64,000 nt of DNA, from the NCBI RefSeq assembly GCF_009826895.1, contig NZ_WUMV01000008.1, positions 372,001 to 436,000 of the forward strand. Reading direction: 5' to 3'. Origin of the DNA: Stappia sediminis (GTDB lineage: Bacteria > Pseudomonadota > Alphaproteobacteria > Rhizobiales > Stappiaceae). A program made the position numbers and the translations under genes. The first letter of the stretch is position 1; every line of letters starts with the position of its first letter. Shown piece after piece: positions 1-7,846 of the stretch. The notes beneath the pieces are model-generated. The model did not search any database, was not told the origin of the DNA, and was given only the letters and a program-made list of their open reading frames with translations.

Positions 1-125
1 AGAAATGTGCGTTAACACCCAGTTTCGCAGGTGGCGGCACACGCCGAGGCTGCTCTCCGGCCTTGCGCTGCCGCATGGATTTTGAGGGTCTCCGGGTTGC
101 TCGCCGCGCCTTACGCTCCACCCTT

Positions 126-986
126 ATGGCCTGTAGCACCAGCAAACCCGAGGGAGATGCCGATATCCCCTACATCAAAAGCAGACCCTACGCCGGCGGT
201 TCGATACCCGAAAACTACGAGCGCTTTCTCGTGCCGCTCCTGTTCAGTCCATATGCGGCGGACCTCGCCCAAAGAGTGGACGTGCCCGAAGATGGCACGG
301 TGCTTGAAACGGCATGCGGCACCGGCGCTGCGACGCGCTGGTTGGCGGCTCATCTCCCGGAAGATACTTCCATTATCTCGACGGACATTGCCTCGGCAAT
401 GGTCGAGGAGGCGAGAAAGAACCTTGGTGACTATTCGGGAATCGACTACGCCGAAGCTGACGCGACCAAGCTGCCTTATCCGGATAATTCCTTTGATGCC
501 GTGGTCTGCCAGTTCAGCGTGATGCTTTTCCCGGACAAACCCGCAGGCATGCGCGAAGCCGCGCGCGTCCTCAAGCCGGGTGGCAAATTCGTGTTCAATA
601 TCTGGGACCGCCTCGAGCGTAATGGCTTTTCACATGCGGTTCACGAAGCGGTTGCGGAAATATTTCCGCAGGACCCGCCCCACTTTCTGGAAACGCCCTA
701 CGCCTATCACGATCTGAGCGTCGTTGCGGACGCATTGCAGGGTGCAGGTTTCCGGCAGATCGATATCACTGTTCTGCCAAAGACAAGTTCCGCGAGCGAT
801 GCCGCTCAGGTTGCCATGGGGCTTGTCGCCGGCTCGCCGCTGGCCAACGAAGTTGATGACCGGGAAACGCCATCGCTGGAAGAGGTGACCTGGCAGGTGC
901 GTGATGCGCTGGTTCAGCGGTTCGGTGCAGGCAGCATCAGTGCGCCTATGCAGGCCTTTCAGATCGTCGCCCAGATGCCGGCCTGA
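126..986 (+). CDS. SAM-dependent class I methyltransferase
   Basis: The 286-residue product is a soluble class I methyltransferase of the UbiE/Methyltransf_11 type. Motif I reads VLETACGTGAATRWLA near residues 58-73, followed by the acidic strand end TDIA and the motif DNSFDAVVCQF, as expected for SAM binding and post-motif strands. A Pro-Gly turn in ARVLKPGGKF matches motif III. The substrate cannot be told from sequence. The frame stays open upstream to base 63, but the 21 extra residues are arginine-rich and unlike the family, so I start at the ATG at 126; no clear ribosome binding site precedes it. It stands alone: the next gene is convergent and ends 15 bases downstream. Confidence 0.75.
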   Translation: MACSTSKPEGDADIPYIKSRPYAGGSIPENYERFLVPLLFSPYAADLAQRVDVPEDGTVLETACGTGAATRWLAAHLPEDTSIISTDIASAMVEEARKNLGDYSGIDYAEADATKLPYPDNSFDAVVCQFSVMLFPDKPAGMREAARVLKPGGKFVFNIWDRLERNGFSHAVHEAVAEIFPQDPPHFLETPYAYHDLSVVADALQGAGFRQIDITVLPKTSSASDAAQVAMGLVAGSPLANEVDDRETPSLEEVTWQVRDALVQRFGAGSISAPMQAFQIVAQMPA

Positions 987-1001
987 GCGCGATTGTGCAG
1001 C

Positions 1002-1523
1002 TTACGCTTCCTTCTCCTCGCGCAGGTTCGTCACCACGCGGCGGTTTTGCGCCTTGCATTCGATGTCGTCGCAATCGCGCACGAGCCGCTCCGTGCCATA
1101 GCCCTTGGCCCACAGGCGATCCGGCGAGACGCCTTTCGAGACCAGATAGGCCATCACGGCATCCGCCCGTTTTTGGGACAGGGAGATATTCGCCGCGTCG
1201 CCACCCGGATCGTCGGCGAAGCCCTGGACCTTTGCGTACCAGTTCGGGTTGGCTTTCAGGAATTCGGCCTGCTTGTCGAGCGTCATCTTCGCCGTGTCGT
1301 CAAGCGTGGCGGACCCTTGCGTGAAATAGGCGCGCCGTCCCACGTTGACGATAAAGTCCTGCTCGCTGCCTGCGGAGATCTTTTCAAAGCCCGCCGCCGG
1401 TGCGTTGGTCACATCCGGCGTGGAAGCCGCTTCCATCGTGTTGCAGCCGGAAAGGGCGAGCGCCGCCATCAAAACCGCAATCGGAACGCCGAGGGCAGCG
1501 CGGCGAAGGGTCGGTATCGTCAC
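1002..1523 (-). CDS. OmpA-family peptidoglycan-associated lipoprotein
   Basis: The 173-residue protein has a lipoprotein signal with lipobox L-S-G-C at residues 24-27, so Cys27 is the likely lipidated residue. Residues about 60-165 form an OmpA C-terminal domain; the motifs VQGFADDPGG, LSQKRADAVMAYL and AKGYGTERLV, with the final NRRVV, are those that bind meso-diaminopimelate in Pal and OmpA proteins. It probably tethers the outer membrane to peptidoglycan. It is much like Pal, but no tol genes are nearby, so it is probably a paralogue. The start is GTG at 1523 behind a good AAGGAG. It lies 34 bases downstream of the L,D-transpeptidase gene on the same strand, so the two may be one envelope operon. 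Confidence 0.82.
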   Translation of the reverse strand: MTIPTLRRAALGVPIAVLMAALALSGCNTMEAASTPDVTNAPAAGFEKISAGSEQDFIVNVGRRAYFTQGSATLDDTAKMTLDKQAEFLKANPNWYAKVQGFADDPGGDAANISLSQKRADAVMAYLVSKGVSPDRLWAKGYGTERLVRDCDDIECKAQNRRVVTNLREEKEA

Positions 1524-1557
1524 GGGAATCTCCTTGGGCGTTCTTGAACGGTCGCGG

Positions 1558-2223
1558 TCAGCCGTCGCTCGCGGTGCTGTCGGCGCCCAGGTGTTCGAGC
1601 ACCAGAACCCGCGTGCCGATGGGGCAGCGCTGGTAGAGGTCGATCACGTCTTCGGGGAACATGCGGATGCAGCCGGAGGAAACGTCGTTGCCGATGCTCC
1701 AGGGCTCCAGCGTGCCGTGCAGGCGGTAGCCGAGGTCCGAACCGCTGCGGTAGAGGTACATCGCGCGCGGGCCCAACGGGTTGTTCGGCGCGCCGCCCTT
1801 CACGAGCTTCGGCAGGTCCGGCTGACGCTCCAGCATTTCGGGAGGCGGCACCCATCGCGGCCAGAGCGACTTGCGGTCGATGCGAGCGCGCCCGTACCAC
1901 TTGAAGCCTTCGCGCCCGACGCCAACACCGTATCGGAGCGCGGTGTTGTTTTCCCAGATCCAGTAGAGAAAATGGTTGCGCGTATCGACAACGACGGTGC
2001 CCGGCGGCTCCTGCGAGAAATATTTCACCATCTGCCGGCGCCAGTGAGGCTTGATCACCGAGAAGTTCGTCGTGCGGTAGGAAAAGCCGTTGTCCTCGGC
2101 GGCCCCGGTGAACCATTTGGAAGCGACGTCGCCGCTTGCCGGGGTAATTGCGGGGAGCGAGAAGAGCGATGCTGCGGCGAGCGCCCCCGCCCCCTTCGTC
2201 AAGGCCCTGCGGGTGAGATCCAT
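1558..2223 (-). CDS. L,D-transpeptidase (YkuD/ErfK family)
   Basis: The 221-residue product is exported and carries a YkuD domain. It has a twin-arginine-like leader, LTRRALTKGAGALAAASLF, and then the catalytic signature HGTLEPWSIG followed by SSGCIRMF, with Cys185 as nucleophile. Such enzymes make 3-3 peptidoglycan cross-links or attach outer-membrane proteins to the wall, and they are numerous in Rhizobiales. The frame opens 21 codons further upstream, but GGGAGG sits about 10 bases before the ATG at 2223 and the leader begins there, so I use that start. It precedes the OmpA-like lipoprotein gene on the same strand, which fits a wall-outer membrane pairing. Confidence 0.87.
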   Translation of the reverse strand: MDLTRRALTKGAGALAAASLFSLPAITPASGDVASKWFTGAAEDNGFSYRTTNFSVIKPHWRRQMVKYFSQEPPGTVVVDTRNHFLYWIWENNTALRYGVGVGREGFKWYGRARIDRKSLWPRWVPPPEMLERQPDLPKLVKGGAPNNPLGPRAMYLYRSGSDLGYRLHGTLEPWSIGNDVSSGCIRMFPEDVIDLYQRCPIGTRVLVLEHLGADSTASDG

Positions 2224-2342
2224 GCCCGTTGTCCCTCCCGAAAAAATAAAGCGGCCCCCCAGCCGCCTGTGAATATTACTAACCAAAATTTCCGTAGGGT
2301 CAATATGACTGAGGTGGAATGGCCACTACTGTTGCCACAATG

Positions 2343-3968
2343 CTACAGATCTCGGCCCGGCGCGGCAGATCCTCCTGCTGCAGCAAGGGCTTCCGGCGTA
2401 TCGACGTCAAGCCGCGCCGCCTCGCCGATCTCCACCTCGGCCACCTGGTCGGCATGGCGCGCGATCAGGTGGCGCGCGCCGATATCGCCTTCAAGACGCA
2501 ACAGGTCGGGGAAATAGCGGCGGTCCCAAAGCACCGGGTTTCCGCGCTTTCCGGCCACTGTGGGCACGACGATCGTCTTGCCGTTGCCGGGGTCGTAGGC
2601 GGCGATGATCAGGTCGATCATATCCTCCGTGAGGCCCGGCATGTCCGACAGAAGCACAAGTGCCGCATCCGCATCCGATGGCACGGCGCGAATGCCGCAG
2701 CGGATCGTACTGGCGATCCCTTCGCCGTAGTCCGGGTTGTGCGTGAAGGTGACATCCAGGCCGGAGAGCGCCCTCTCGACATCCTCATGCATATGGCCCG
2801 TAACGACGGTGACGCCCGACAGCCCGCTTGCCAGCGCGGTCTCGGTCGCGATGCGCACCAGCGGCTTGCCGCCGATCTCGGCCAGAAGCTTGTTTACCGC
2901 GCCCATGCGGCGCGAGCGGCCGCCGGCAAGCTGCACACCCGCCACTTTTCGCTTGCGCTGAACCGTCTCCCGCTTTTTCTCGCGCGGTTGCGGGCGCGTT
3001 CCGATTTCCATCAGAAGTCCGCCGACGCCCAGCCCGGTAATGTCATGAACTGTTACCGGCAGGTCGGCGATCAGCCGGTTCAGCACCCAGTCGAAGCCGT
3101 TTTCCTTGGGGCTCCGGGCGCAGCCCGGCGCGCCGATCACCGGGATGCCGTCAAGGTCGGCCAGGAGCAGCAGGTTCCCCGGATCGACCGGCATTCCGAA
3201 ATGGATCACCTCGCCGCCCGCCGAATCGATCGCGGAGGGGATGACATCGAGCCGGTCGACGATCGCCGATGCGCCGAAGGCGATGATCATCTCAGCGCCC
3301 ATGTCGCGAAACTGCAGCATGGCCATGGCAACCGCCGCCGCCTCATGCTCCACACGCAACTCGGAGATGATTTCGGAGCCGGAAGCCGCAAGCCGCTCCT
3401 CGGTGATGCGCCGCGTCTTGTCCATGACGGATGGCTTCAGGTGCTCCAGTTCGGTAGCGACAAGGCCGACGCGCCGCGCCCTGTAAGGTGCGATCATGAC
3501 GGCATCCAGCACCGTCGTCTCCGCCTCTTCCACCAGCTTTTCGGCAACGGCGAAGGGGATGATCTTGGCCGTCGCCACCATCCGCCCCTTGTCGACGGAG
3601 GTGAAATTCTCAAGCGTCGCGAAGGTGATCGCCGGGTCGATCCGGTTGACCGCATCGACCGACGCCTTGTCGACGGTGAAAACACCGGCTTCGCGCGCGA
3701 ACAGGTTCACCCTGCCCGTGAACGCCGGATCGCGGCGGATGTTTCCGCCGTCGGCGGCGCGTGCCAGCCGGTCGGCGGCGGCATCCTCGTGCAGGTCTCC
3801 CGCGTCGAGTTTCGCGACGACGATCTCGCGAATTCCCGCAGAGGCTATTAACGCAATATCTTCCGCCGAAAGCCTGCGCCCCTTCTTCAGTGCCCGTCCG
3901 TCAAGCTTGAGCGAATGCGCAAGCAGCGCTCCTTCAGCGTCCTTGACAGGCAGGGGAGCGAACTTCAT
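2343..3968 (-). CDS. Molybdopterin-binding / MobA-like nucleotidyltransferase fusion protein
   Basis: The 541-residue protein fuses two domains. The N-terminal 330 residues resemble the MoeA/MogA-type molybdopterin-binding fold; DMGAEMIIAFGASAIVDRLD and GMPVDPGNLLLLADL are typical. From about residue 345 comes a MobA/MocA-type NTP transferase with the glycine-rich binding loop LAGGRSRRMGAVNKLL and the later VLLSDMPGL. MocA-type enzymes convert molybdopterin to its cytidine dinucleotide for hydroxylases of the xanthine dehydrogenase/CO dehydrogenase family. The frame extends 69 codons upstream across the neighbouring gene, but the ATG at 3968 overlaps the stop of that gene by one base (TGATG), which indicates translational coupling. 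It is the third gene of the cluster with the two XdhC-type genes. Confidence 0.85.
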   Translation of the reverse strand: MKFAPLPVKDAEGALLAHSLKLDGRALKKGRRLSAEDIALIASAGIREIVVAKLDAGDLHEDAAADRLARAADGGNIRRDPAFTGRVNLFAREAGVFTVDKASVDAVNRIDPAITFATLENFTSVDKGRMVATAKIIPFAVAEKLVEEAETTVLDAVMIAPYRARRVGLVATELEHLKPSVMDKTRRITEERLAASGSEIISELRVEHEAAAVAMAMLQFRDMGAEMIIAFGASAIVDRLDVIPSAIDSAGGEVIHFGMPVDPGNLLLLADLDGIPVIGAPGCARSPKENGFDWVLNRLIADLPVTVHDITGLGVGGLLMEIGTRPQPREKKRETVQRKRKVAGVQLAGGRSRRMGAVNKLLAEIGGKPLVRIATETALASGLSGVTVVTGHMHEDVERALSGLDVTFTHNPDYGEGIASTIRCGIRAVPSDADAALVLLSDMPGLTEDMIDLIIAAYDPGNGKTIVVPTVAGKRGNPVLWDRRYFPDLLRLEGDIGARHLIARHADQVAEVEIGEAARLDVDTPEALAAAGGSAAPGRDL

Positions 3969-4663
3969 CAGCCGCCCTCCGGGCCTTTTCTCAGTGCCTT
4001 GATGACCGAGCCGAGCACGGCGACGGCAATTTCCGCCGGCGAGGCCGCGCCGATATCGAGGCCGATCGGCGCGTCGATCCGTGAAAGCGCTTCGTCTGAA
4101 ACGCCCGCCTCCTTCAGCCGGTCGAGACGCTTGCCGTGCGTCTTGCGGCTGCCCAGCGCACCAACGTAGAAGCACCCCGCTTCAAGCGCCGTCTTTAGCG
4201 GAAAATCGTCGATCTTGGGGTCGTGCGTTACCGCCACGAGCGCCGTGAAGGCATCGAGCGGCACGTCCTTCAGCGCATCCTCCGGCCAATCGGCCTTCAG
4301 AAAGCGTTCGGGGAAGCGGTCGGGCGTGGCGAACGCCGTTCGCGGATCGATCACCGTGACGTCGAAACCGGCGATTTCCGCCATCGGCACCAGAGCCTGC
4401 GATATATGCACGGCCCCTATGATGACGAGCCTGCGCGGGGGAACGGAAACGGTCAGGAAAAGCTCACGTCCGTCTTCCGTCTCGACCATCCCCGACTTGC
4501 CGGAGCGAAATCGTTTTGCCAGTTCATCGGCCAGCGGATCGCCGGACAGGCTGTCGGCGTGGCGCACAAGCCGCTGTTTACCGCTTGCGGTATCCGTGAT
4601 GAGGATCGCAGCGCGGCGGTTCGCCCGTTCCTCGTTCAGCTCCTGCAGAAGTTTGAAATCCAT
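3968..4663 (-). CDS. XdhC family protein, C-terminal Rossmann part
   Basis: The 231-residue protein corresponds to the C-terminal NAD(P)-binding half of XdhC/CoxI. The fold is marked by RRLVIIGAVHISQALVP, then VTVIDPRTAFATPDRF, VAVTHDPKIDDFPL and the family motif YVGALGSRKT. XdhC proteins insert the sulfurated molybdenum cofactor into molybdenum hydroxylases. The first glycine-rich loop reads GAVH where many homologues have GxGH. The preceding gene encodes the N-terminal half as a separate protein three bases upstream, and the stop of this gene overlaps the start of the next by one base, so all three are certainly cotranscribed. Confidence 0.85.
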   Translation of the reverse strand: MDFKLLQELNEERANRRAAILITDTASGKQRLVRHADSLSGDPLADELAKRFRSGKSGMVETEDGRELFLTVSVPPRRLVIIGAVHISQALVPMAEIAGFDVTVIDPRTAFATPDRFPERFLKADWPEDALKDVPLDAFTALVAVTHDPKIDDFPLKTALEAGCFYVGALGSRKTHGKRLDRLKEAGVSDEALSRIDAPIGLDIGAASPAEIAVAVLGSVIKALRKGPEGG

Positions 4664-4666
4664 TGC

Positions 4667-5002
4667 TCACGCCACCGGTTCGACGAAAACGCGGATCCGC
4701 CCGCCGCAGGAAAGCCCGACCCGCCATGCGGTCTCATCGGCAACGCCGAATTCCAGCATCGTCGGCTTGCCGGTTTCCAATACCTCCAGCGCCTCGGCGA
4801 CGACGGCGCCTTCCACGCAGCCGCCTGAGACGGAGCCTTCGAAATCGCCCTCCTGGTCGATGACAAGATGCGACCCGACGGGGCGCGGCGCGGAGCCCCA
4901 GGTCTCGACGACGGTCGCAAGCGCCACCTTGCGCCCGGCCTTCGTCCAGTCTTCTGCGATCTTGAGCGGGTCGAGCGTATCGCGGCTCACGGTTTCGGCC
5001 AT
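4667..5002 (-). CDS. XdhC/CoxI family protein, N-terminal part
   Basis: This 111-residue protein is a stand-alone XdhC_CoxI domain. The signature cysteine-glycine motifs are present: GSVSGGCVEGAVV near residue 56 and GLSCGGRI near residue 96, together with TWGSAPRPVG near residue 35. It works with the following protein in maturation of a molybdenum hydroxylase. The start ATG at 5002 follows a strong AAGGAG. It is the first gene of the three-gene cluster. No molybdenum hydroxylase subunit gene lies anywhere in the window, so the enzyme served must be encoded elsewhere. Confidence 0.85.
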   Translation of the reverse strand: MAETVSRDTLDPLKIAEDWTKAGRKVALATVVETWGSAPRPVGSHLVIDQEGDFEGSVSGGCVEGAVVAEALEVLETGKPTMLEFGVADETAWRVGLSCGGRIRVFVEPVA

Positions 5003-5078
5003 CGGCTTTCTCCTTCACGAACATGCAGAATATATGGTCGGGGCCACTCGCGCGACAGGGAGGAAAAGCGATTTTCGC

Positions 5079-5591
5079 TCAATTGGATGCCAGCCGATAG
5101 GACTTCGCGGGCGCGTCATCCGCCATGGTTTCCCCGGCAAAGCGCAAGCCGATCTTTTCCGCGACCTTGATCGAGGCTGCGTTTTGCGGGTGGATATCGG
5201 CAACGACGGCGGAAACCTTCAGCGTTTCGAAGGCATGCCGCAGCACCGGCAGGGCCGCTTCCGGCGCCATACCCCGCCCCCAGCATTCACGTTTGAGACG
5301 CCAGCCGATTTCCGCCGCGTTTTCCTCTCCTTCGACGGGCAACAGAAGTATCCAGCCGAGAAAGTTGGCCCCTTCTGCGGCATTCCTGTCCAGGATCGTC
5401 CAGTAGCCCATGCCGGGCGGATAGGGATGGGACATGCGTTCCAGCACGAATGCGCGGTGTGCGTCCGGTTCGCCCCAGGGTCCGGCCACGAAACGGGTCA
5501 CCAGCGGGTCGCGATCCATGGCAAGGCAGTCTTCAAGATCGGCAATGCGCCTTGGGCGCAGGAAAAGCCTTGTCGTCAGGAATTCGGTCAA
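5079..5591 (-). CDS. GNAT family N-acetyltransferase
   Basis: The roughly 170-residue product is a RimJ/RimL-like GNAT acetyltransferase. It opens with TTRLFLRPRRIADLED, has the acetyl-CoA loop region WRLKRECWGRGMAPEAA and the late motif HPQNAASIKVAEKIGLRF, all typical of acetyltransf_3 proteins. The substrate is unknown; relatives acetylate ribosomal proteins or small amines. There is no ATG near the expected start. The open frame extends to 5663, but those codons abut the pckA terminator, so I choose the TTG at 5591, which has GGAAAG upstream. It lies just downstream of pckA on the same strand but beyond that terminator. Confidence 0.72.
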   Translation of the reverse strand: MTEFLTTRLFLRPRRIADLEDCLAMDRDPLVTRFVAGPWGEPDAHRAFVLERMSHPYPPGMGYWTILDRNAAEGANFLGWILLLPVEGEENAAEIGWRLKRECWGRGMAPEAALPVLRHAFETLKVSAVVADIHPQNAASIKVAEKIGLRFAGETMADDAPAKSYRLASN

Positions 5592-5663
5592 ATGTGTCTT
5601 TCCGGAATTCGCCAGGAGGGGACGATTATGAGCGAATACACTGAAAAATCGCGCAAAAAGCAA

Positions 5664-5689
5664 CGGCCCCGGAAGGATGTCCGGGGCCG
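5664..5689 (-). terminator. Rho-independent terminator of pckA
   Basis: Perfect 9-bp arms (5664-5672 CGGCCCCGG and 5681-5689 CCGGGGCCG) flank an 8-base loop. On the minus strand the hairpin is followed by TTGCTTTTTGCG. It lies about 28 bases after the pckA stop codon, as expected for an intrinsic terminator. Confidence 0.85.
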
Positions 5690-5716
5690 CCTTCTAAAAT
5701 TGGAAACCCTCAGGCT

Positions 5717-7330
5717 TTACTCGGCCGCCGCCTTGAAACCGGGCGCGGCATCGAGCACGCTTGCGTCCACATGCGCTTCGAAGATCGCGAAGTTCTTCAC
5801 GAACATGTCGACGAGGCGTGCCGCCTGCCGGTCGTAGGCCGCCTTGTCGGCCCAGGTCGAGCGCGGATCGAGGATCGCGCCATCGACGCCCGGCACGGAG
5901 ATCGGAACGGCGAAGCCGAAATTCGGGTCCGTTCGGAATGCCGCTTCGTTGAGCGACCCGTCGAGCGCCGACGTCAGCAGAGCGCGCGTCGCCTTGATCG
6001 GCATGCGATGGCCGGTGCCGAAGGCCCCGCCCGTCCAGCCCGTGTTGACGAGCCAGCAGTCGACGCCATGCTCGGCGATGAGGTCGCGCAAGAGGTTGCC
6101 GTATTCGGAAGGATGGCGCGGCATGAAGGGGGCGCCGAAGCAGGTGGAGAAGGTCGCCTGCGGCTCGGTCACGCCCTTTTCGGTGCCCGCCACCTTGGCC
6201 GTGTAGCCGGACAGGAAGTGGTACATCGCCTGGGCCGGCGTCAGCCTGGCGATCGGCGGCATCACGCCGAAGGCATCCGCCGTCAGCATGATGATGTTCT
6301 TCGGCTGCGGGGCGCGGCCCGTGTCGCTGGCGTTGGAAATGAAGTGGATCGGATAGGCGCAGCGCGTATTTTCCGTCTTCGACCCGTCGTCGAAGTCGGG
6401 CGTGCGGGTTTCATCGTCCACGACGACATTCTCCAGCACCGTGCCGAAACGCTGTGTCGTGGAATAGATCTCCGGCTCGGCTTCTTCCGAAAGCCGGATC
6501 GTCTTGGCGTAGCAGCCGCCTTCGAAATTGAAGACGCCGTCCTTGCCCCAGCCGTGTTCGTCGTCGCCGATCAGCGTGCGCGAAGCGTCGGCGGAAAGCG
6601 TCGTCTTGCCGGTGCCGCTCAGGCCGAAGAATACCGCCGTTTCGCCGGCGTCGTTCACGTTCGCCGAGCAGTGCATCGGCATGACGCCGCGCCCGGGCAG
6701 CGCGAAATTCAGGAAGGTGAAGACCGATTTTTTCATCTCGCCCGCGTAGGACGTGCCGCCGATCAACACGATCTTGCGGCTGAAATCGCAGGCGATCACC
6801 GTTTCGCCACGCGTGCCGTGGCGTGCGGGGTCCGCCTTGAAGCTCGGCAGGTCGATGATCGTCATCTCCGGCACAAAGCTTTCGAGCGCCGCCCTTTCCG
6901 GACGGATCAGCAGGTTGCGGATGAAGAGGGAATGCCAGGCGAATTCGGTGAAGACGCGAACGGCGATCCGCTCGTTCTCGTCCGCTCCACCGTAAAGGTC
7001 CTGCGCGAAAAGCTCCATGCCCTCGGCATGCTTGAGCATATCGGCGTGAAGCGTGTCGAAGTGCTCGCGCTCCATCGCCGCGTTGTTGTCCCACCACACG
7101 GCCTCTTCGGTCGTCGCGTCGCGCACGACGAACTTGTCCCTGGGCGAACGGCCGGTGTGAATTCCGGTGTCGACGAGAAGCGCGCCGCCGTCGGCGATCG
7201 ATGCTTCGCCCCGCCGGATCGCATATTCGTAGAGAGCGGGCTCGCTAAGGTTGAAACTGATGCCCGCAAGGCCCTTGAGTCCCGTTTCCTCGGCGCCGAT
7301 AGCAGGGTTTCTGACACCCTTTTCTTTCAT
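5717..7330 (-). CDS. pckA: Phosphoenolpyruvate carboxykinase (ATP)
   Basis: The 537-residue protein has the normal length of ATP-type PEP carboxykinase, which converts oxaloacetate, ATP and CO2 chemistry to PEP in gluconeogenesis. Diagnostic motifs are [14 protein letters not shown] near residue 58, the kinase-1a loop [13 protein letters not shown] near 236-248 and IGDDEHGWG just after. The start ATG at 7330 gives the usual rhizobial N-terminus (KGVRNPAIG). In rhizobia pckA adjoins chvI, which ChvI/ChvG helps control; here a MATE gene stands between them. A perfect palindrome 230 bases upstream (7560-7573) is a likely operator, and a strong terminator follows the gene. Confidence 0.97.
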   Translation of the reverse strand: MKEKGVRNPAIGAEETGLKGLAGISFNLSEPALYEYAIRRGEASIADGGALLVDTGIHTGRSPRDKFVVRDATTEEAVWWDNNAAMEREHFDTLHADMLKHAEGMELFAQDLYGGADENERIAVRVFTEFAWHSLFIRNLLIRPERAALESFVPEMTIIDLPSFKADPARHGTRGETVIACDFSRKIVLIGGTSYAGEMKKSVFTFLNFALPGRGVMPMHCSANVNDAGETAVFFGLSGTGKTTLSADASRTLIGDDEHGWGKDGVFNFEGGCYAKTIRLSEEAEPEIYSTTQRFGTVLENVVVDDETRTPDFDDGSKTENTRCAYPIHFISNASDTGRAPQPKNIIMLTADAFGVMPPIARLTPAQAMYHFLSGYTAKVAGTEKGVTEPQATFSTCFGAPFMPRHPSEYGNLLRDLIAEHGVDCWLVNTGWTGGAFGTGHRMPIKATRALLTSALDGSLNEAAFRTDPNFGFAVPISVPGVDGAILDPRSTWADKAAYDRQAARLVDMFVKNFAIFEAHVDASVLDAAPGFKAAAE

Positions 7331-7846
7331 GATCCCGCAAAGTCCCTGTTCTTGATTGAACGCTTGTTTCGACTTCCCGCCCGCCTGTCCCGGACCGAAC
7401 CCCGCCCATGCCGGGTTGACTGTTCAGTCTTCACGTTCATTGCCACTAAACCGCTGGTTCGTCAGGCGAAGAACGGAAACGATCAGCCGATCGGAGTGGG
7501 CACGACGGTAGTTGAAGCGCGAAAATGCAACAAGTCGCCAGCAGGTCCAGGCATAGTATTTAAATCGATTTAATCTGCGGAAATTGCACTTGAAAGTCTT
7601 TTCTTCACCACGATTCGCCTAGTTATCCGCCAATATTCGCGCTTGCTATACGTACCTCATCATTTTCCGGCGGATTTCCTTAATTTGACCCAAGGTTACG
7701 TAATTGTCCGAAGGATGGCTCCTGCCGGCGAACCTCGCGCGGCGCCTTTCCGTCGACATTGAAAACAAATTGATGTGACAGCCGCGTTCGCGATAGCTAT
7801 CCCTCGCGCTTTCCACGGTCACCCGGCCGTTTCCCAGCGAGGCTTC
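7331..7846. other. Divergent intergenic region between pckA and the MATE gene
   Basis: This 516-base stretch holds no credible gene. It must contain the pckA promoter (minus strand) and the promoter of the MATE gene (plus strand). The one clear element is the palindrome at 7560-7573. An imperfect inverted repeat GACTGttCAGTC at about 7418-7429 could be a regulator site but stands alone. Confidence 0.6.
7560..7573. promoter_or_regulatory. Palindromic operator, probably for a PckR-like LacI regulator
   Basis: TTAAATCGATTTAA is a 14-bp perfect palindrome with the central CG typical of LacI/GalR operators. The same 12-bp core, TAAATCGATTTA, recurs before edd at 28261-28274. In Sinorhizobium meliloti the LacI-type regulator PckR controls pckA and the zwf-pgl-edd operon, so the distribution matches its regulon. 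That PckR binds here is inference. Confidence 0.65.

Noticed and set aside
1-125. Upstream extension of the first methyltransferase or end of a gene entering from the left
   Set aside because: The frame is open from 63, but its arginine-rich translation does not resemble the family. No other convincing partial gene is seen.
5628-5837. Plus-strand small frame starting with ATG after a strong AGGAGGGG
   Set aside because: The ribosome-site match is attractive, but the frame runs through the pckA terminator hairpin and into antisense pckA, and the peptide is basic low-complexity sequence. Without transcript data it is not supportable.
7418-7429. GACTGttCAGTC as a TetR-type operator for the MATE gene
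   Set aside because: It is short, occurs once, is far from the MATE start, and no TetR gene is nearby.
5771-7573. 600-codon open frame opposite pckA, and similar long frames at 2319-3851, 50117-51709 and 59223-60761
   Set aside because: They lie antisense to clear genes of known families. Their translations are rich in Arg, His, Val and Gly with no domain signatures, as expected for shadow frames in GC-rich coding DNA.
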